NCBI GenBank assembly: GCA_000827325.1
Contig: KN832880.1
Coordinates: 34,975 to 73,427, forward strand
Reading direction: 5' to 3'
Length of the DNA stretch: 38,453 nucleotides
DNA from: Oidiodendron maius Zn
Taxonomy: Eukaryota; Ascomycota; Leotiomycetes; Myxotrichaceae
Under the pieces are notes generated by a model. It did not search any database. It was given only the letters and a program-made list of their open reading frames with translations, and was not told where the DNA came from. The translations under genes and the position numbers were made by a program. Below are positions 32,234-38,453 of this stretch, piece by piece (positions within the stretch are counted from its first letter, which is position 1; every line of letters starts with the position of its first letter).

Positions 32234-32244
32234 AGGATATTATA
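32234..32244. repeat. Target-site duplication of composite element B, left
   Basis: AGGATATTATA, repeated exactly at 35580-35590 after the (TAA)n tail. Confidence 0.9.
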
Positions 32245-32327
32245 GGCCAGCAAAAGTCGAACTCCTACCTGTATATAGTACTGGCTATAAACCTATGATT
32301 GCAATATTATTATAGAGCTAACGGGAG
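32245..32327 (+). ncRNA. Candidate HDV-like ribozyme, RIP-altered copy
   Basis: Same 83-nt span as at 15877. P1 GGCCAGC is intact and its partner is ACTGGCT. P2 is CTCCT with GGGAG. The P3 partner reads AGT, L3 is TGTATAT, and J4/2 GCTAAC keeps the catalytic-type C (32318). It begins at the first base after the target duplication. Probably weak or inactive after mutation. Confidence 0.5.
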
Positions 32328-33430
32328 ACTAGTGTATTCGATAGAGCTAGTATAGGCGTTACTGGTTGTATAATAGGGTTATACCTATATAATACTGGTG
32401 ATAAGCTACTATCTAGAATAGAGGACTACTATTAAAATAGGTATAAAAACCATCCGATATACAACTACCTATCTAGGGAATAGGCCTTTGATCACTGTAA
32501 TATAGAGGTGATATAGAACCGCTATCTAGTTGTATAATAGAACACCTCTAGAGTATATAAAAAATTTTCATTTAAAAGTATCGAGATTATAGGCATAATA
32601 ATAGTTATTTGAAGGACCTATAAAACATCTATTAGAGCTTTTATTAACTAACAAACACTTGGAGCTCTTATTAAGTAAAGAAATCTATATAAGGACTAGA
32701 GGGTTATAGTGATTATACTAGTCAATCAAGGGAATTCTAGGGGGACAATATAGGTACTATAGCTTCAGCTTTATAGTAAACCTACAGGTATATAGTATAG
32801 AGGAACTCTACTATAGAGGTAGGCCTGAGGATATATAGCGACTATATAGTACTATAACTTCAACTTTATAAATATAGGGTTTAATAAATATAGGCAAAGC
32901 AAGGTGTTTAAAGGATAGGCAAAGCAGGTAGTTAGGAAGTAGAGGAGAGGATATATATACTTTGGTTAGTAGGAGGGAAAAGCGTTTATATAATACCTAG
33001 CTAGGGTTATATACTTTATAACTCCTATAAGATATAGTTAGTCTTACTATAAGAGAAGACCTAGTAAGGTAATACAAAACAGTATACTGCTATAAGGTAT
33101 AGTATATAATAGTAGTAATAGTTAGGTAAAGTAGCTACAAGGTATCTATAAGGGACCTATATAACACTATCTATATAGCCTAAGAGGACAGATATATATA
33201 TTAGTCTATAGATAGAGCTATAGGGCAGTAGGTATAGTAGGCTGATATAGGCTTAGGGAGCAAACAGGGTAGAGGGTATAAGGGAGGTCGCTAGAGCCTT
33301 AATGTCCCTTTAAAATATATACTGGAGGTGAGCTTTAGCAACAGACTAAGGATATATAGGAAAGTGTAGTAGGAGCTTGCTACTCTCTCTTGTATTGTAG
33401 ACTAGCTTTGTAATATAATTCTGTTCCTGC
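32245..33430 (+). repeat. Module X, full length (~1,186 bp)
   Basis: Reverse complement of 36309-37493 and, for its first ~540 bp, direct repeat of 15877-16418. The 5' half has no recognised coding. From about 32890 a plus frame with Gln-type stops can be read, ending near the conserved stretch GANRVEGIREVARALMSL (about 33260-33312). I do not recognise it. The 3' end is the same base in both full copies. Confidence 0.85.
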
Positions 33431-35420
33431 TTCTAGTAGGGTTCCTGAAGGCATATAGTAGACCCCTCTCAACGATTCTTGCAGCTATAACCCAAGCTAG
33501 CTTTAACCTTAAATACTTCCTGAAGCGGTTCTGTAGTACAGGAGTAGTAGTCCTTAAGAAACTAGGCAAGATACTAATACAGCAACAAACAGCTAGAGGC
33601 TAGAGACTAATCTCTCTACTAAGTACAGTTAGAAAACTTATTGAAGGGGTAATAGAGAGTCAAATTACAGATACAGTAGAGTTATAGCAACTACTGCTAG
33701 AGGGTCAAACAGAGAACAGAAAAGAGCGGTCTATAGAACTTGCTATATACCTGGTTACTGAAGCAGTATAGATAGCCTAGAGCTATAGAGTAGTAGCCTT
33801 ACTACTCTAGCTTGATATTAAAGGAGCCTTTGATACAGTCAACTATACTAGACTCCTAGACACCCTATATAAACAGGGCTTCCTGATATAGGTAGTAAGA
33901 TAGACTAACAGCTACCTTAAAGTATACTCTATAAGGCTTATATTTGATAGCGAAGTATTAGAGCCAATACAGATTAGGGTAGGGGTCTTACAGGGATCCC
34001 CTTTATTACTAATCCTATTCCTGCTCTATATAGCCTTGCTCTATAAAGCCCTAGAGAAGTATAGAAACCTGATAATTATAGGATTTATAGATAATACAAA
34101 CCTTCTAGTAGCTAGCTATAATGTCTAGGAGAACTGCTAGTAACTCAAGAGTATATTCAAGGTCTATAAACACTAGACTAAAACAAGAGGTATAGAGTTT
34201 ACCCCTTAAAAGAGTAAACTTATACACTTTATCTAGAAGTATATAGGGTTCTTGAAGGTGGTTTATCTAGCAGGATATATAATCAATCTAGTAGAGTTAG
34301 CCTGATTCCTTAGAGTCTAGCTAGATAGAAAGCTCTAATAGAGTTGCTATCTAAAAGAAGTCAAGAAGAAGCTAGCTATCTAGAAGCTTACACTTATAAA
34401 GCTTGTAGTATTAGTCTAGAGATATAGCCTAGTCTATATAAGAGAAATCTATACTAAGGTAATAAGGGTAATAATAGTATATAGAGTATCTGTATAATAT
34501 AAACCTAGTAAGGTAGGAGTGAACTCTAGAGGTATTACTAACCACTTTAGTATAGTATAGTCTAACTGTCTCTATATAGTAACTAGAGGATATTATATAA
34601 TCCAGATTCAATATCTTAAGATTAAAGCAACTACTCTATTAATCTATATATACCTTAATAAGAGAGTTATAGAATTTAAGTCAAGGCTTGAATATACAGG
34701 TATAGCTAAGAAGGTATATAGTACCTATACTATAATAGTAACCTGCCTCTGATAATAGAGGACAAGAATCAGGCTAGTAGGACTATAACTCCTATCTAAA
34801 AGAGGAGAATAGAAGGTAAAGTAGACAAGCAGGTAGTATACTAAAGGGGAGCTAACAATAGATAAAGCAGTAGAGAGGGACTAGAGACTATAGTAGGAAG
34901 GTAAAGTTAAGATATAGGTAAGGTTCTAGAGAGGACCTAGTATAGAACTAGTAGATATAGACCCTGAATTTAAAGGGAAAAAGATACTCCAGAAATACTA
35001 GAACCTTAAGAAGTATAAAAGCTCCCTTCTTATATAGATCTATATAGGCAAGATAGGGCTCCAAGTATTCCTGTTCTAGTAAAGGGTCCTAGAAGTGAAT
35101 ACACTGCTCTGTCGCTATAGCATTATAGGGGAAACACTAGCCTATATAGTCCTCTATTGCCTAGAACTATAATAAGAGAGAGAGGAGCTCTAGAGAGCCC
35201 TCCTACTATACCCTCTTTAAACTACCTGTAACTTTATAGTAGTAATAGTAGACCCAGCCTATATAGGGATAGTAGTAAGGTGGCTGCTAGCTAGCGGCTG
35301 CCTCCCTGAGTTCCGGCAAGCCTATAGGTATACAGCAATCCAGGACCAGGAGGAGAAGGAGGAAGAAAGGGGGCTATAGAGGCTCCAGGTAGTATTATAT
35401 AGTCGGCGGTGAGACCAGCT
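33431..35420 (+). pseudogene. LINE reverse transcriptase, C-terminal part (Tad1-like), RIPped
   Basis: The plus-strand frame starts inside the fingers and proceeds with a LISLLSTVRKLIEGVI motif (about 33610-33650), LDIKGAFDTVNYTRLL (about 33811-33858), GVLQGSPLLLILFLLYI (about 33985-34035) and the active site FIDN (34084-34095) in place of FxDD, a GAT to AAT change. Thumb and connection follow. Near the C-terminus a GKIGLQVFLF..L..CRYSIIGET..YIVLYC block (about 35045-35167) matches the CxCG..ET..H...C knuckle of fungal Tad1-like LINEs, with one Cys lost. I see no RNase H domain between thumb and knuckle, although many Tad1 elements have one. Stops are mainly TAG at Gln positions. RIP is heavy up to about 35250 but almost absent at 35270-35420. 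Confidence 0.88.
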
Positions 35421-35560
35421 AAGTAGCAGCAAGGACCAGGCAAAGATACTTCATGTATATAGGGACCAATATATAAGGGTTTCATCCAGCTCTAAGGGGT
35501 ATAGTTTACCTTATAATATTTCTAGTAGAGGTTCTATAGCTAGATAGCTAAACAGAGTAT

Positions 35561-35579
35561 TAATAATAATAATAATAAT
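35561..35579 (+). repeat. LINE 3' (TAA)n tail, copy B
   Basis: About six TAA units directly before the target duplication. A simple-repeat tail in place of poly(A) is known for several LINE clades. Confidence 0.88.
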
Positions 35580-35590
35580 AGGATATTATA
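35580..35590. repeat. Target-site duplication of composite element B, right
   Basis: AGGATATTATA, matching 32234-32244. Confidence 0.9.
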
Positions 35591-35762
35591 GATTTTAGCT
35601 ATATATCTAGTAGTAAAATAGAGATTATTTTTAAGGGCTTAAAGAGTAAAGATAACTCTACTTTTTTAAGAACTTAATTCTATACTATATAATAGAGAAA
35701 AAGTATTATAAAGTATAAAAGAGAGTAAAATTAAGAAAAGTAGTTAACTTACTTATTTAGTT
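35591..35762. other. Short AT-rich spacer between the two LINE tails
   Basis: About 170 bp of the older RIPped host sequence. TTAACTTACT occurs twice in tandem near 35743-35770, the second copy being part of the duplication of copy C. No gene. Confidence 0.5.
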
Positions 35763-35775
35763 AACTTACTATATA
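35763..35775. repeat. Target-site duplication of composite element C, left
   Basis: AACTTACTATATA, repeated at 37494-37506. Confidence 0.88.
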
Positions 35776-36308
35776 TTATTATTATTAATACTCTGTTTAG
35801 CTATCTAGCTATAGAACCTCTACTAGAAATATTATAAGGTAAACTATACCCCTTAAGGCTAGACAAAACCCTTATATATTAGTCTCTATATATATAAAGC
35901 GTCTTCGCCTGGTCCTTGCTGCTACTTAGCTAGTCTTACTACCAACTATATAATACTACCTGGAGCCTCTATAGCCCCTTTTCTTCCTTCTCCTCCTCCT
36001 AGTCCTAGATTGCTGTATACCTACAGGCTTGCTAGAACTCAGGGAGGCGGCCGCTAGCTAGCAGCCACCTTACTACCGTCCCTACACAGGCTAGGTCTGC
36101 CGTTGCTGCTATGAAGTCACGGGTGGTTCAAAGGGGGTGCAGCAGAAGGGCCCTCTAGAGCTCCTCTCTCTTTTATTATAGTTCTGGGCAATAGAGGACT
36201 ATATAGGCTGGCATTTCCCCTATAATGCTGCAGCGATAGAGCGGCATGTTCATTTCTAGGACCCTTCGCTGGAACAGGAATACTCGGAGCCCTATCTTGC
36301 CTATATAG

Positions 36309-37493
36309 CAGGAACAGAATTATATTACAAAGCTAGTCTATAATATAAGAGAGAGTAGTAAGCTCCTATTATACTTTCCTATATATCCTTAGTCTATTAC
36401 TAAAGCTTACCTCTAGTATATATTTCAAAGGGACATTAAGGCTCTAGCAACCTCCCTTATACTCTCTGCCCTATTTACTCCCTAAGCCTATATTAGCCTA
36501 CTATATCTACTGCTCTATAGCTTTATTTATAGACTAATATATATATCTATCCTCTTAGGCTATATAGATAGTATTATATAGGTCCCTTATAAATACCTTA
36601 TAGCTATTTCGTTTAACTATTACTACTATTATATACTATATCTTATAGTAATATACTGTTTTATATTACTTTACTAGATCTTCCCTTATAGTAAGGCTAA
36701 CTATATCTTATAGAAGTTATAAAGTATATAACTTTAGCTAGATATTATATAAATGCTTTTCTCTTCTATTAACTAAAGTATATATATCCTCTTTCTTACT
36801 TTCTAGCTACTTGCTTTATATATCCTTTAAATACTCTACTTTACCTATATCTATTAAACTCTATATTTATAAAGTTAAAGTTATAGTATTATATAATTAC
36901 TATATATCTTTAGACCTACCTCTATAGTAGAGTTTCTCTATATTATATATCTATAGGTTTACTATAAAGCTAAAGCTATAGTATCTATATTATCCCTCTA
37001 GAATTCCCTTAATTAACTAGTATAATCACTATAACCCTCTAATCCTTATATAGATTTCTTTACTTAATAAGAGCTCTAAGTGTTTATTAGTTAATAAGAG
37101 CTTTAATAGATATTTTATAGATCCTTTAAGTGACTATTATTATACCTATAATCTTAATGCTTTTAGATAAAAAATTTTTATATACTCTAGAGGTATTCTA
37201 TTATATAACTAGATAGTAGTTCTATATTATCTCTATATTATAGTAATTAAAGGTTTATTCTCTAGATAGATAGTTATATATTAGATAGTTTTTATATCTA
37301 TTTTAATAGTAGTCTTCTATTCTAGATAGTAGTTTATTACTAGTATTATATAGATATAACTCTATTATACAACTAGTAATACCTATACTAGCTCTATTAA
37401 ATATACTAGTCTTCTATTAGCTCTATAATAATATTGCAATTATAGGTTTATAGCTAGTACTATATATAGATAGAAGTTTGACTTTTACTAGCT
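36309..37493 (-). repeat. Module X, full length, inverted copy
   Basis: About 1,185 bp, reverse complement of 32245-33430. It ends at the same X base before switching to LINE sequence. Confidence 0.85.
37411..37493 (-). ncRNA. Candidate HDV-like ribozyme, heavily RIPped copy
   Basis: Again exactly 83 nt from the target duplication to the end of the P2 strand. P1 is mutated to AGCTAGT. P2 reads CTTCT with AGAAG, still pairing because both strands changed. Probably inactive. Confidence 0.4.
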
Positions 37494-37506
37494 AACTTAC
37501 TATATA
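37494..37506. repeat. Target-site duplication of composite element C, right
   Basis: AACTTACTATATA, matching 35763-35775. Confidence 0.88.
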
Positions 37507-38453
37507 TATATATATTATATAATTTTGATATTAATTATTAAGGTTTAATTTATATATTACTATAAATTTAGCTAATATAAATTAGATTTATATTAGATAA
37601 AGGATAGATTAATATAAATATTATTATAAAATTAATAAAGTATTTAATATATATTTATTAATATCCTATAATTAAGTATATACTTAATTAACTTTCTTAT
37701 ATTCTAGTATTCCTAGTTTTATTTACTAGATAAGAAGTATATCCTTTTACTAAATTATAACTCTTTTAGTATATATTACTATTAGATTAGTTATTATAAA
37801 TATTAATATAATTAATAAAGAAGATATAAGTAATACTTATACTTGAATTTATAAACTAATACTATCTCTATAGCTTCTTATAGAGTATAACAAGTAGCTT
37901 CTTAGAATTAATATAATCTATTAATTTAGTTATCTAAAGTAATTCTATTTATAATTTCCTTAACTATATATCTAAATAGTATCTTTAGAATAAGGAGTTT
38001 AGTAGACTTTTAATAATATCTGATTTTATATAAAGTATAAACTAAACTAGTTAGTAACTTATAGTAATCTTTATATTAATTAATATTACTTATATTTTTG
38101 TTTTTTATACTTTAAGATTAGAGTCTTTCTTATTTCTTTAGTCTCTAGCTTTATTATAGAGTATATTTTAGATAGAGGAAAGAGTATAGTTTTATCTTCT
38201 ATAACTAAACTAGAATAGGTTTTAGTTCTAGCTTTATAAAAGTTAGTAGTATTTTATTATAGAGGTAATTATACTTATATTTTATAGTAATCTTTCTAGT
38301 AATATACTTAGATTAAAAAGACTAGCTAATTAAAGTAGATTAGAGTAAAAGTAAAAAATAGATATCTAGTAAAAAGAAGATTAAAGTTATCTAGCCTTAT
38401 AGAGATTAGTAGTATTTTATTATTAGATTAATTTTCTTATAATTTATAGTAAT
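37507..38453. pseudogene. RIP-degraded AT-rich remnant to the window end
   Basis: Very AT-rich. A minus-strand frame with Gln-type stops reads fairly continuously (for example near 37690-37910), so a decayed mobile-element gene is likely, but I cannot name it. A (TA)n run lies at 37500-37521. Confidence 0.35.

Larger units (their letters stand above)
32245..35579 (+). mobile_element. Composite retroelement B: module X fused to a LINE 3' end
   Basis: One insertion unit of 3,335 bp bounded by an 11-bp target duplication. It starts with the candidate ribozyme, continues as module X to about 33430, then switches to LINE sequence from within the reverse transcriptase region to a (TAA)n tail at 35561-35579. 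ORF1, the endonuclease and the start of the RT are absent. Copy C (35776-37493, minus) has the same X end (ATAATTCTGTTCCTGC) but joins a different LINE position. The target duplication and 3' tail show it moved by target-primed reverse transcription as a composite. Confidence 0.85.
35776..37493 (-). mobile_element. Composite retroelement C: module X fused to a short LINE 3' end
   Basis: One 1,718-bp unit on the minus strand, bounded by a 13-bp duplication. From its 5' end it has the X module (37493 down to about 36309), then only about 533 bp of LINE 3' end with a (TAA)n tail at 35776-35790. The LINE part begins at TATATAGGCAAGATAGGG, which lies at about 35041 in copy B, so the junction differs by about 1.6 kb of LINE sequence between the copies. 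The two parts share CT at the join. The LINE part at about 35900-36300 is GC-rich and almost unmutated, whereas its X part is RIPped. The LINE segment encodes the C-terminal knuckle region only. Confidence 0.85.

Noticed and set aside
34429-34611. 60-codon minus-strand frame, Tyr/Ser-rich
   Set aside because: Antisense of the RIPped LINE thumb region; Tyr/Ile richness is just AT-rich DNA.
35291-35485. 64-codon minus-strand open frame
   Set aside because: Antisense shadow of the unRIPped LINE C-terminus, whose plus-strand frame is conserved in three copies.
37500-37521. (TA)n run as an origin or regulatory element
   Set aside because: Simple repeat in RIPped AT-rich DNA next to a target duplication; no further support.
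1-38453. CRISPR array, rRNA, tRNA or prophage
   Set aside because: No spaced identical repeats or conserved RNA gene sequence seen; all repeats are explained by eukaryotic transposable elements.

Overview
The window is repeat-dense nuclear DNA of a filamentous ascomycete. The evidence is short introns (54 to 72 nt) with GT..AG ends and CTGAC/CTGAT-like branch sites, fungal gene families, fungal Ty1/copia, Ty3/gypsy, Tad1-like LINE, Helitron and MITE sequences, and the signature of repeat-induced point mutation (RIP). In the AT-rich stretches almost every difference between repeat copies is C to T or G to A, and old reading frames are full of TAG/TAA. No cellular RNA gene or prokaryotic feature was seen.

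Layout. 1-490: unmutated LINE endonuclease fragment, minus strand. 491-2890: AT-rich DNA holding an unrecognised plus-strand remnant, a 5'-truncated LINE (915-2645) and a solo gypsy LTR (1248-1542) nested inside that LINE. 2908-4101: N-terminal part of a Helitron protein. 4521-9508: complete, lightly mutated copia element. 9514-15450: the only gene-like island. It holds a GNAT acetyltransferase pseudogene, a 310-bp foldback MITE, a secreted HD-domain (cyanamide-hydratase-like) gene with two introns, a double GFA-domain gene with three introns, a gypsy Gag fragment, and a fragment resembling fungal RecQ/telomere-linked helicase genes.

15877-38453 is a nested transposon block. An older RIPped element with a gypsy-type Gag frame is split by two 6,380-bp Ty3/gypsy chromoviruses in opposite orientation (17689-24068 minus, 25206-31585 plus). 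Each has 295-bp LTRs and a perfect 5-bp target duplication. To their right are two tail-to-tail composite retroelements (32245-35579 plus, 35776-37493 minus). Each is bounded by a target-site duplication. Each consists of the same ~1.19-kb 5' module, here called X, fused to a different length of LINE 3' end.

The most interesting signal is at the 5' edge of X. The first 83 nt of three X copies can be drawn as an HDV-like self-cleaving ribozyme whose predicted cleavage site is exactly the insertion boundary. A constant 5' module joined to variable LINE 3' ends matches the layout described for the composite MINE (WEIRD plus MGL) elements of Magnaporthe, which were attributed to template switching. 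A ribozyme-headed version would be a notable extension. All assignments are from reading the sequence and from memory of families; no search or folding program was run.
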